From contig CASEDW010000164.1 of NCBI GenBank assembly GCA_949286775.1, forward strand, positions 1-6,453: a stretch of 6,453 nt of DNA, in the 5' to 3' direction. This DNA comes from an uncultured Eubacteriales bacterium. Its GTDB lineage: Bacteria > Bacillota > Clostridia > Lachnospirales > Lachnospiraceae. Made by a program: the position numbers and the translations under genes. The notes beneath the pieces were generated by a model that saw nothing but the letters and a program-made list of their open reading frames with translations, made no database searches and was not told the origin of the DNA. Within the stretch, counting starts at the first letter, position 1, and the number at the start of each line of letters is the position of its first letter. Below are positions 1 to 6,129 of the stretch, one piece after another.

Positions 1-1202
1 GCGATCTTCCTGCTTTCTTCCGGCAGAATTCCGGCTTCCTTGGCCAGATAGAGATACGCCGCCTTCTGCCATGGTTTTTCAAGTTTTATCTCACCTGTTT
101 TTACAGGCCATAGAAGCTCTATCATCTTTGATTTCTGTTCGGCGCACGAAGCGAGATAAACTTCTGCGAAAAGTGTAAAAATGCTTTCCTTTTCTTCTTT
201 TATTTCATTGATCCACTGTATCGAAGAATCGTACCATGTTCTGTAATCCGTCTTTTTGAGTTCAAGATTCAAAAATCCCTGGATCAGTTTAAGCATCCTG
301 ATCTTTCTGAATTTAGAAGAAACGAGTTCCATCTCCGCGAATGGCGACGCTTCAATCTCGATTTCTATCTTTTCATGAACAGTGGAAAGAATGATTTTTC
401 CTTTGCATTTTCTGCCCTTTAACTTTTCTCTGTTAAGGACAAACTCAAGGCCATATGATCTTCCGACGAAATTGTCCGACGTGATGGCCTTTTTATCTAT
501 CTCTATAAAGCCGGCGGTAGAGCAGACTTCCACATACGTATAGCCCCATGTGCTCTTTGTGATATAAAGAGTGTCTTTGATGGAGTTGTTAAGCACATAT
601 GATATCTTTCCCGGCTTATCCACCGAAAGATGAACAGCGTCTTTTTTGCCGGAAGCGATAAGAAACTCCTCAAGATGCTGATATGTGACAGGATTTTGAG
701 ACAGTCCTCTGTAAAGAGATATAAAATGCGCGTCTTTTCCTCTCAGTATCCTCTGAAAATTTTCATTTGTATACATCAGAAAAGCTTCGCGGAAATTTTT
801 GCATGCCAATTTCGCGAAGTTGTCCAGATCCTGTATTTCACCGTATTCTTCAGGGAGATTGTCTTCAATTATCACGTAAACCGGAATAGTAAGTTCCCCG
901 ATATCAGTAATCAGAAATATATTACCCGTGATCTCCGCGTTTTCATCGAGACCATATGTATCGATTCCATAGACAATAGAACACGCGCTTCCGCTGAATT
1001 CATCCTCAGCAAATACTATCCTGTGATTGTCAGAATAGACGTTCCCGCGGAGTTTCTGTCCGCCTGCCGTTCCTACCCTGAACGTGCTCTGATACTGCTG
1101 CCCCTTCTGAATGAAAATATTCAGTTCCTTTAAAGAAGAGAGCAATTTGGGCGGATGAAGATCCATCTTCTCTTTCAAAAGTTCATCAACTCTTCTTTTC
1201 AA
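1..1202 (-). CDS. DUF5717-type large protein of unknown function, N-terminal 400 residues (runs off the left edge)
   Basis: The minus-strand frame stays open from position 1202 to the window edge without a stop, giving 400 residues with the C-terminus outside. From memory it matches the DUF5717 family of Lachnospiraceae, whose members are about 1,200 residues long and uncharacterised. Family-like stretches are the N-terminal helix KRRVDELLKEK, FREAFLMYT and LYRGLSQNPVTYQHLEEFL (about residues 125-170), followed by a beta-rich region and helical, repeat-like sequence after about residue 300. No signal peptide or membrane segment is visible in the part present, so it looks cytoplasmic. I chose a TTG start (1200-1202), 6 bp after the trmL stop and in the same frame, because it keeps the conserved N-terminal helix. 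GGGAG lies 12 nt upstream, which is rather far. The first ATG is codon 13 (1164-1166) and has a weaker site. Last gene seen in the nth operon. No function can be assigned. Confidence 0.8.
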   Translation of the reverse strand, partial: MKRRVDELLKEKMDLHPPKLLSSLKELNIFIQKGQQYQSTFRVGTAGGQKLRGNVYSDNHRIVFAEDEFSGSACSIVYGIDTYGLDENAEITGNIFLITDIGELTIPVYVIIEDNLPEEYGEIQDLDNFAKLACKNFREAFLMYTNENFQRILRGKDAHFISLYRGLSQNPVTYQHLEEFLIASGKKDAVHLSVDKPGKISYVLNNSIKDTLYITKSTWGYTYVEVCSTAGFIEIDKKAITSDNFVGRSYGLEFVLNREKLKGRKCKGKIILSTVHEKIEIEIEASPFAEMELVSSKFRKIRMLKLIQGFLNLELKKTDYRTWYDSSIQWINEIKEEKESIFTLFAEVYLASCAEQKSKMIELLWPVKTGEIKLEKPWQKAAYLYLAKEAGILPEESRKI

Positions 1203-1208
1203 CTTGTT

Positions 1209-1709
1209 TCACAGCTCCCACTCATAGTTTCTTAAACTTCCCGTTCCGACCAGATTATTAAAGCCGTTCTGCCTTAATGCTTCATACAAAATAATGGCGA
1301 CGGAATTGCTCAGATTCAGCGATCTGATCTCATCGAGCATCGGAATCCTTATCGTCGTATCAGGATGCTTTACAAGTATCTCTTCAGGAATTCCCGCGCT
1401 CTCTTTTCCAAACATAATAAAACAGTCTTCTTCAAATTCGACTTCAGTATACATCCGGGGCGCTTTTGTACTCGCGTAATATATCTTCGCTCCGGGATTT
1501 TTTTCGATAAAATCCTCATAGTCCACATATGTGGAAACATCAAGTTTTGACCAGTAATCCATCCCGGCTCTTTTAACTGCTTTTTCATTTATCTGAAATC
1601 CCAGCGGCTCGATCAGATGCAGTCTCGTCCCCGTGGCCACACACGTCCTGCCTATGTTTCCTGTATTAGCTGGTATTTCCGGTTCGTGCAGAACAATGTT
1701 TAACGGCAT
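1209..1709 (-). CDS. trmL: tRNA (cytidine/uridine-34 2'-O)-methyltransferase TrmL, SPOUT family
   Basis: 166 residues, the usual full length of the short SPOUT methyltransferases of the TrmL/YibK/CspR group. These methylate the 2'-OH of the wobble nucleotide (C34 or modified U34) of leucine tRNAs, using S-adenosylmethionine in a C-terminal trefoil knot and acting as a dimer in the cytoplasm. All three family motifs are visible: EPEIPANTGNIGRTC (about 9-23, with conserved Asn15 and Arg21), MFGKESAGIPEEI (99-111) and the knot strand and helix RIPMLDEIRSLNLSNSVAI (121-139) followed by LYEALRQ. There is no extra RNA-binding domain, as expected for TrmL compared with TrmH or RlmB. The ATG has AAGGAG at 1717-1722 with 7-nt spacing. 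It lies 16 bp after the AIR-synthase-like gene and 6 bp before the DUF5717-type gene, inside the nth operon. Family assignment is firm. Exact tRNA targets are inferred from E. coli. Confidence 0.95.
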   Translation of the reverse strand: MPLNIVLHEPEIPANTGNIGRTCVATGTRLHLIEPLGFQINEKAVKRAGMDYWSKLDVSTYVDYEDFIEKNPGAKIYYASTKAPRMYTEVEFEEDCFIMFGKESAGIPEEILVKHPDTTIRIPMLDEIRSLNLSNSVAIILYEALRQNGFNNLVGTGSLRNYEWEL

Positions 1710-1725
1710 ATTTTCTCTCCTTGAC

Positions 1726-2697
1726 TCATATAAAACTCAATATCGGGTCGGCTGCCGGTCTGTTCAGATATCCCGTCGTCTCTCCAAATTTAAGCAGCCT
1801 GTCGTTTCCTGAAGTCAGATGTCCTATGACCTTTGACTCAACGCCTCTTTTATCAAGGGCTTCCATCGTTTTTTCTTCATCATCAGTTACAATCAGCATG
1901 GTCCCTCCCGATAGAAGCTCATATGGATTGATATCGAAAAACTCGCAGATCTCCACTGTTTCCTGCTTTATCGGTATGCTTCTCATATCCACATCCATTC
2001 CCATGCCTGTTTTGATGCCGAGATCCCAAAGCGCAGACAAAATCCCGCCCTGTGAAATGTCATGCATATATACATCTTGCCTTTTCAGGGCGCAGGATAC
2101 GGGAATAACGCTTATTTTTTCTTTAAAACGTTTGGCCTGTCTCACCAGATCAGCGCAGTAATATTCCAACAGTTCTTTTTCTTTAAGTTCGGCTAAAATT
2201 GCTGTCCCCTCTGTTCCGACATGTCCCGACACAATGATCGCGGCATTGTCAGATATTTTTTCTTTTGACACGCTTTTTTCTCTGCGTCCTATCGCTGTAA
2301 CAAAAATGACAGTATCGTTTACGCTTCCTGTTACCTCAGTATGTCCTCCGAGAATCGAAACGCCGAAATAACGGCTCACTTCCTGTATACGCATCGACAA
2401 TTGTTTTAAGTCTTTTTCCTCAAATTCTTCATTCGCGAGTATGCTTACCGCCACGCCTACAGGCTCCGCTTTCATAGCGGCGATATTATTTAACGCTCTG
2501 TTGATAGCAAAATAAGCTTTGTCGTTGAACTTTCCCGAAATCGCAGACGCTGACGTTACCATATAGCAGCCTTTCAAATCCATAACGGCTCCGTCAACAC
2601 CTGTCCCGGGTCCAATAACAATATCTTCTCTGCTGTTATCTATATATTTGAGCACGGTTCTTCTTAATACCGGCTCAGATATCTTACCTTTACGCAA
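1726..2697 (-). CDS. AIR synthase (PurM)-like protein, not HypE; several metal-site residues altered
   Basis: 323 residues from the TTG start chosen here. The fold family is PurM/ThiL/SelD/HypE, ATP-dependent enzymes with an N-terminal AIRS domain (about 25-140) and a C-terminal AIRS_C domain (about 150-310). Visible family marks are a glycine-rich loop GPGTGVDGAV (29-38), SILGGHTEVT (114-123), HDISQGGI (212-219) and SGGTMLI (263-269). It ends RPAADPILSFI and lacks the C-terminal cysteine motif of HypE, so a role in hydrogenase cyanide-ligand synthesis is unlikely. Positions that usually carry acidic Mg/ATP-site residues (GED, TDP, ND in relatives I recall) read GVD, TSA and NN here. A longer TTG start at 2724 would overlap the preceding gene, but GAGGAG at 2704-2709 sits 6 nt before the TTG at 2695-2697 and fixes the shorter form. 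Third gene of the operon, 13 bp after the VanW-domain gene. Substrate unknown. Confidence 0.85.
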   Translation of the reverse strand: MRKGKISEPVLRRTVLKYIDNSREDIVIGPGTGVDGAVMDLKGCYMVTSASAISGKFNDKAYFAINRALNNIAAMKAEPVGVAVSILANEEFEEKDLKQLSMRIQEVSRYFGVSILGGHTEVTGSVNDTVIFVTAIGRREKSVSKEKISDNAAIIVSGHVGTEGTAILAELKEKELLEYYCADLVRQAKRFKEKISVIPVSCALKRQDVYMHDISQGGILSALWDLGIKTGMGMDVDMRSIPIKQETVEICEFFDINPYELLSGGTMLIVTDDEEKTMEALDKRGVESKVIGHLTSGNDRLLKFGETTGYLNRPAADPILSFI

Positions 2698-2703
2698 TTG
2701 TCT

Positions 2704-2709
2704 CTCCTC
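2704..2709 (-). promoter_or_regulatory. Ribosome binding site GAGGAG that fixes a TTG start
   Basis: GAGGAG lies directly after the stop codon of the VanW-domain gene (2711-2713) and 6 nt before the TTG at 2695-2697. The first possible start of that frame, at 2724, would place this purine-rich site inside the coding sequence. The shorter start is therefore preferred for the AIR-synthase-like gene, and termination of the upstream gene may feed ribosomes directly to it. Confidence 0.75.
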
Positions 2710-2710
2710 G

Positions 2711-4156
2711 TCAGTACGCACCAAGCATAAGTATCAGCGACTGTACGTCATAATTGTCCGCGTAAGTCTGCAGCTGCCTGAGCTGTTCAGAAGTCGCGCC
2801 GTCCGTTCCGACAGTGTAGACATGATCGACTACGGCATAATAGCTGACAGCTATCTGCTCAGTCGAAATAAGCTGTCCGTCCTGATATACATATTTATAC
2901 GCCACAGCGTCCGCGCCGTCGTGACCGGCCTGTTCTTTAATATAGCCGTATTCATATGACGGATCGAGCACTATCTTGTCCTCGGATTTATATTCGTTTA
3001 TTATCTCGCCTTTAAAGTCGACTTCTCTGCCCGGATCTCTCGTCTCGTGTCCGTAGATCTTAAACTCCACTATGCCGCCGCTGACGTATCCCTCTATATA
3101 AATAGGCGCGTCAGTATTATTGACAAATTTCAGGTCTTTTATGCCCTCTGCTATCGACGCATCCATAGACGGTTCTACATATCCGACCATCAGCGAGTGC
3201 TCGCATCTTTCAGTTACTTCAAGCTCCGCTTCAAGCACAGCCCTGTAAAGAGTAGAAGCGACCTGGCAGATTCCGCCTCCGAAATCTTCAACATATTCAC
3301 CATTTAAAATAGTATTTGCCTCTTCATATCCGTTTTCCGCCGTAAACGGCACAAGCGCCTCTTCAGTAGAAAATTCTTCGCCCGGATATACTATCGCTCC
3401 GTTTATTTTCGATACTCCAACGGCAATGTTCGTATTTCTCGACGCCTGGTCTTCTGTTTCGGCATAGGCGGTAGTTCCGACTCCGAGAACGTCATTTACC
3501 TGCGAATATGTTTCCGCGTCGCCTGCCGCAGGATCGTCAATAGTTATGGCGTTGATCTCTCCGAATCCGCCATGCCAGTCATTGTCGAGGTAATCGCATA
3601 TTGCTGAAGTCGTCTGTTCGACGTCCACATATAAACCGTCCGTCTTGTCGGTAGGATAGAGAATGCCGTCGTCGCCCATGACAAGCTGCATGTCCTGACG
3701 CGCTATATTGAGAGGAACGCATATGCTTTCAACAGCCGCTTTTACAAGCTCCGGATCCACCGCAAGATCAAGCTCAAAGATCACAGGTTCACTGTTTTCA
3801 AGATACGACTTCATCTCATACTTCTGCCAGATATTTCCTTTGTTTCCCATGGCAAGTATCTTTTCCACGATATCGCCGTTTACACAGTAAAGCCCAAGCT
3901 GGCTGACGGGTATCTGCGCCGACTGCGCTCCCACGTTTACAGTTATCGTACCCTGGCTGAATTCATTTATTTTATCCTGAAGAGCCTGGCGTATTTCCTG
4001 CTCGTTCTTTCCTGCCACACAAATGTTTTCAATGTAAATATTGGCTGCGGCGGTTCCGTCAGCCGCCTGAACCTTAAACGCCCCAAGTCCTATCACAAGC
4101 AGAACCAGCAGGCATCCGATTATCGGTATAAATTTAAGTTTCATTCCTTTTTTCAT
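2711..4156 (-). CDS. Exported VanW-domain protein with PG_binding_4-like N-terminal and G5-like C-terminal regions
   Basis: 481 residues. The N-terminus is a signal peptide or anchor: basic MKKGMKLK, a hydrophobic core at about 9-26 and a possible AXA-type site after VQA (about 29-31), so the protein acts outside the membrane. Residues about 38-200 resemble the PG_binding_4 (YoaR-type) repeats usually found before VanW. The VanW domain covers about 220-350, with the signature GGGICQVASTLYRAVL (293-308). The tail, about 375-450, with DPSYEYGYIKEQAGHDG and later YVYQDGQLIS, looks like a diverged G5 domain. VanW takes its name from vancomycin-resistance clusters, but this architecture is widespread in Gram-positive bacteria and does not indicate resistance; its biochemical role is unsettled and a link to peptidoglycan is inference. 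The ATG has GGGGAG at 4167-4172, 10 nt away, inside the end of nth. The 23-bp overlap with nth suggests coupled translation. Confidence 0.9.
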   Translation of the reverse strand: MKKGMKLKFIPIIGCLLVLLVIGLGAFKVQAADGTAAANIYIENICVAGKNEQEIRQALQDKINEFSQGTITVNVGAQSAQIPVSQLGLYCVNGDIVEKILAMGNKGNIWQKYEMKSYLENSEPVIFELDLAVDPELVKAAVESICVPLNIARQDMQLVMGDDGILYPTDKTDGLYVDVEQTTSAICDYLDNDWHGGFGEINAITIDDPAAGDAETYSQVNDVLGVGTTAYAETEDQASRNTNIAVGVSKINGAIVYPGEEFSTEEALVPFTAENGYEEANTILNGEYVEDFGGGICQVASTLYRAVLEAELEVTERCEHSLMVGYVEPSMDASIAEGIKDLKFVNNTDAPIYIEGYVSGGIVEFKIYGHETRDPGREVDFKGEIINEYKSEDKIVLDPSYEYGYIKEQAGHDGADAVAYKYVYQDGQLISTEQIAVSYYAVVDHVYTVGTDGATSEQLRQLQTYADNYDVQSLILMLGAY

Positions 4157-4781
4157 AATTTTTATACTCCCCGCAATACTCCGTCAAAAAACATTCGCCG
4201 CACTTTGGATTTCTTGCCGAACATATCTGTCTGCCGAAAGTTATTATCTGGATATTATATAATATCCAGTGATCCTTAGGAAGAACTTCCATAAGATCCA
4301 TCTCGATTTTCACAGGATCATCGCTTGTAGTAAATCCAAGACGCTTAGATATTCTTTTAACATGAGTATCAACAACAACACTCGGATCGTGAAAAATATT
4401 TCCGCGGATCACATTGGCCGTCTTTCTGCCGACGCCAGGAAGCGCCGTTAATTTCTCGAGTTTAGAAGGCACCTCGCCGCCGAATTTTTCACAGATCATT
4501 TTCGCGCATCCGATTATATTTTTCGCCTTGTTGTGATAAAAACCTGTCGGTTTAATATCCTGCTCCAGCTCTTTTAAATCGGCTTTGGCAAAACTTTCCA
4601 TATCAGGATATTTCCTGAAGAGATCTTTAGTAACAATATTTACTCTCGCGTCAGTACACTGAGCGCTGAGAATAGTCGCTATCAGAAGCTGTCCCGCGTT
4701 TTCGTGATTGAGATAGCACACGTAATCAGTGCCGTACTGTCTGTCGAGAATATCAAGTATTTCCTTTGTTCTTTTCTCCAT
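4134..4781 (-). CDS. nth: Endonuclease III (DNA glycosylase/AP lyase)
   Basis: 215 residues, close to the 211 of E. coli Nth. It removes oxidised pyrimidines from DNA and cleaves the abasic site by beta-elimination, in base excision repair in the cytoplasm. The helix-hairpin-helix reads LPGVGRKTAN (114-123) with the catalytic Lys at 120. The catalytic Asp lies in VVDTHV at 138. The [4Fe-4S] cluster cysteines are Cys187, 194, 197 and 203 (spacing C-X6-C-X2-C-X5-C). These six positions carry the same numbers as in the E. coli enzyme, which strongly supports both function and start. LSAQCTDARVN (38-48) is the conserved helix near the substrate pocket. The ATG is preceded by a modest AAGAGA site (4787-4792). 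It is the first gene of a five-gene operon with a leader of about 75 nt from the predicted promoter. Its 3' end overlaps the VanW-domain gene by 23 bp. Confidence 0.97.
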   Translation of the reverse strand: MEKRTKEILDILDRQYGTDYVCYLNHENAGQLLIATILSAQCTDARVNIVTKDLFRKYPDMESFAKADLKELEQDIKPTGFYHNKAKNIIGCAKMICEKFGGEVPSKLEKLTALPGVGRKTANVIRGNIFHDPSVVVDTHVKRISKRLGFTTSDDPVKIEMDLMEVLPKDHWILYNIQIITFGRQICSARNPKCGECFLTEYCGEYKNYEKRNET

Positions 4782-4823
4782 ATAAATCTCTTAAATCTTT
4801 CACACAAGGTATTTGTCAGTTAT

Positions 4824-4859
4824 AAATAAAAAAGGCTGCCAGCGGAGTGACAACCCTTT
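4824..4859 (-). terminator. Terminator-like hairpin at the 5' end of the predicted nth transcript
   Basis: On the minus strand AAAGGGTTGTC (4859-4849) pairs with GGCAGCCTTTT (4840-4830) as an uninterrupted 11-bp stem (eight Watson-Crick and three G-U pairs) with loop ACTCCGCT. The U-run continues to about 4824, broken by one A at 4827. The shape is that of an intrinsic terminator, but it begins almost exactly at the transcription start predicted from the adjacent promoter and lies about 50 nt before the nth start codon. It may end read-through from upstream, act as an attenuator, or protect the mRNA 5' end. On the plus strand it lacks a good U-run. Confidence 0.6.
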
Positions 4860-4863
4860 AATA

Positions 4864-4892
4864 ATATTAACACACGTATATTAAAATAACAA
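4864..4892 (-). promoter_or_regulatory. Predicted sigma-A promoter of the nth operon
   Basis: The minus strand carries a -35 box TTGTTA (4892-4887), a 17-bp spacer and a -10 box TAATAT (4869-4864), preceded by TG one base upstream (extended -10). The expected transcription start is near 4857, at the AAAGGG that also opens the hairpin. It is the only well-formed promoter I see between the upstream terminator and nth. The five downstream genes have no comparable gap, so it probably serves the whole operon. Confidence 0.6.
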
Positions 4893-4982
4893 GCCTGTAA
4901 GAAAAATCTCAATTCCTATATACTTGCCGCACTATTTTGAATGCAGATTTTTAATGTGGATTATTGTGCACTTTTTCGGCAT

Positions 4983-5030
4983 AAAAAATCCCAACACGGT
5001 TTACATCTTTAAAATAAGATACGTGTTGGG
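4983..5030 (-). terminator. Intrinsic terminator of the glycerophosphodiesterase gene
   Basis: Starting 13 bp after the stop codon, the minus strand has CCCAACACG (5030-5022) pairing with CGTGTTGGG (4998-4990). An inner ATCTT/AAGAT hairpin (5020-5016 with 5009-5005) sits within the loop. The stem is followed by one A and six Ts (4988-4983). The long perfect stem and U-run make this a strong rho-independent terminator. It separates the phosphodiesterase unit from the nth operon. The 90 bp from here to the nth promoter hold nothing I recognise. Confidence 0.85.
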
Positions 5031-5043
5031 TTCTATGTGTTTC

Positions 5044-5892
5044 TTATGCCGAAAGAAGTCTGTCATGATTTTCCGGCAGAAATTTTTCAAATATTACGCC
5101 GTCGTATTCGGGAAGAACCTTTTTATATTCTTCTCCTGACCTTACCGTCCACGCGAATACAGGCACATGGTATACTTTCTTATTTATCCTGAATCCCATT
5201 CCGAATTTAGTCTGAATATTATACGCAATGAAATTCGGACGGCTGAGCAGATTGACGAGCAGTGAAGCCGACACAAGACGAAGTATATACGGAATTGATT
5301 CCGACTGTGAATCTTTCGAAGCAAGCTGTCCCCTGAGTATATCAGGCGCATTCTTCTTAAACCAGTGAAGCGCAAACGGATTAAATGACTCTATGAGATA
5401 TTTTCCTTTATAATCCTTGAGCTGTTCATATACGAACCCGCAGAGCTTCGTATCCATTGAAGGGAGTTTTAATTCGATAAGCAAAGGCACCTTCCCGTCG
5501 ACCGCTTCAAGCACTTCTGAAAAAAGCGGTATCCTGCAGGAAGTTCCCGCCAAATGCAATTTTGATATCTCATCCCACGTCATATCCTCGATCTTTCCCT
5601 GTACGCCGCACATTCTCATTAAATTACTGTCATGAAAAACGACCAGTTTATTATCAGAAGTAAGATGTACATCAAATTCTATCGCGTATCCGTTTTCTAC
5701 AGCTCTTCTGAATGCGGGCATTGAATTTTCCGGTATTCCCTTTGACATATCCCACAGGCCGCGGTGCGCGAACTTCGTCCTGAGGAACGGCTTCATTTTA
5801 GTGCCGCTGCCTGAAGCCGGGTGAACCGCCCACGCAAAGAACAGCCATAAGCACACAGCAAATATCAAAAACGCCGCCAGTGCAAACCTCAC
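5044..5892 (-). CDS. Membrane-anchored glycerophosphodiester phosphodiesterase (GDPD family)
   Basis: 282 residues. The family hydrolyses glycerophosphodiesters to sn-glycerol 3-phosphate and an alcohol with a divalent metal in a TIM barrel. Visible active-site residues are HRG (His43, Arg44), PEN (54-56), EFDVHLT (Glu72 and Asp74, metal ligands), VFHD (His87), ELK (Glu140) and ESFNP (168-172). The barrel closes with FAWTV (246-250) and GVIFE (265-269). One hydrophobic N-terminal segment (about 4-23) suggests anchoring with the catalytic domain outside. A second hydrophobic stretch (about 201-223, YILRLVSASLLVNLL) interrupts the barrel and could touch the membrane. The GTG start has GGGAGG at 5901-5906 with 8-nt spacing and is the first start in the frame. 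It forms its own unit between two terminators. Phospholipid turnover or phosphate and glycerol scavenging is inferred; the natural substrate cannot be read from the sequence. Confidence 0.92.
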   Translation of the reverse strand: MRFALAAFLIFAVCLWLFFAWAVHPASGSGTKMKPFLRTKFAHRGLWDMSKGIPENSMPAFRRAVENGYAIEFDVHLTSDNKLVVFHDSNLMRMCGVQGKIEDMTWDEISKLHLAGTSCRIPLFSEVLEAVDGKVPLLIELKLPSMDTKLCGFVYEQLKDYKGKYLIESFNPFALHWFKKNAPDILRGQLASKDSQSESIPYILRLVSASLLVNLLSRPNFIAYNIQTKFGMGFRINKKVYHVPVFAWTVRSGEEYKKVLPEYDGVIFEKFLPENHDRLLSA

Positions 5893-5933
5893 AGTAATAT
5901 CCTCCCGATTTTGTGCATCTTTGTACTGCCATA

Positions 5934-5962
5934 AGTATATATACTGAGCTTATTTCCCGCAA
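5934..5962 (-). promoter_or_regulatory. Predicted promoter of the glycerophosphodiesterase gene
   Basis: The minus strand shows a weak -35 TTGCGG (5962-5957), a 17-bp spacer and a near-consensus -10 TATACT (5939-5934). The start of transcription would be near 5927, giving a leader of about 35 nt to the GTG with its GGGAGG site. The -10 is half of a perfect 12-bp palindrome AGTATATATACT (5934-5945), which could serve as an operator or may be chance AT-rich symmetry. The -35 match is poor, so confidence is moderate. Confidence 0.45.
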
Positions 5963-6023
5963 GCGCAATTCTGCCAATTTCAAGTGGATTTTGCCAAAGA
6001 TTTACATTTTATTTATTAATTTT

Positions 6024-6043
6024 ATACACTCGCGCGTTCGTAT
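6024..6043. repeat. 20-bp interrupted palindrome ATAC-N3-CGCGCG-N3-GTAT
   Basis: On the plus strand the two outer arms ATAC (6024-6027) and GTAT (6040-6043) flank a self-complementary CGCGCG core at exactly symmetric 3-nt distances. It is a GC-rich island in very AT-rich sequence, about 60 bp upstream of the phosphodiesterase -35 box. The geometry suits a dimeric DNA-binding protein, but no known operator is recognised. Confidence 0.4.
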
Positions 6044-6101
6044 GTTTTTATATTCCATTGCCGCTGCCATTTATTTCGACATAAAAATGCGGATTACAAC
6101 C

Positions 6102-6129
6102 AAAAGGAACCGGATTCCTCCGATTCCCT
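6102..6129 (-). terminator. Intrinsic terminator of the coiled-coil protein gene
   Basis: The minus strand has GGAATCGGA (6127-6119), tetraloop GGAA of GNRA type, then TCCGGTTCC (6114-6106). This 9-bp stem with one G-U pair can be extended by two more pairs. It is followed by TTTT (6105-6102) and then GG, so the U-run is short. It starts about 20 bp after the stop codon at 6147-6149, as expected for the end of that gene. Confidence 0.7.

Noticed and set aside
630..1133. 167-codon plus-strand open frame
   Set aside because: It lies wholly antisense to the DUF5717-type gene, which shows family-like protein motifs. The plus-strand product shows no recognisable domain, and no ribosome site was seen.
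1721..2161. 146-codon plus-strand open frame
   Set aside because: It is antisense to the AIR-synthase-like gene, serine/proline-rich with no recognisable motif, and best read as a shadow of the real gene.
1726..2697. HypE hydrogenase maturation protein
   Set aside because: It lacks the C-terminal cysteine motif that carries the thiocarboxamide, and no hyp or hydrogenase genes are in the window.
2711..4156. Possible vancomycin-resistance gene because of the VanW domain
   Set aside because: None of the resistance enzymes (VanH, VanA/B ligase, VanX) is nearby, and VanW/G5-like proteins are widespread in Gram-positive bacteria without resistance.
4782..4990. Small regulatory RNA or riboswitch upstream of nth
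   Set aside because: I see one hairpin only and no known riboswitch core or T-box sequence. The leader after the predicted start is only about 75 nt.
4924..5139. 71-codon plus-strand open frame
   Set aside because: It runs across the phosphodiesterase terminator stem and into the antisense of its 3' end. The peptide is composition-driven and has no motif.
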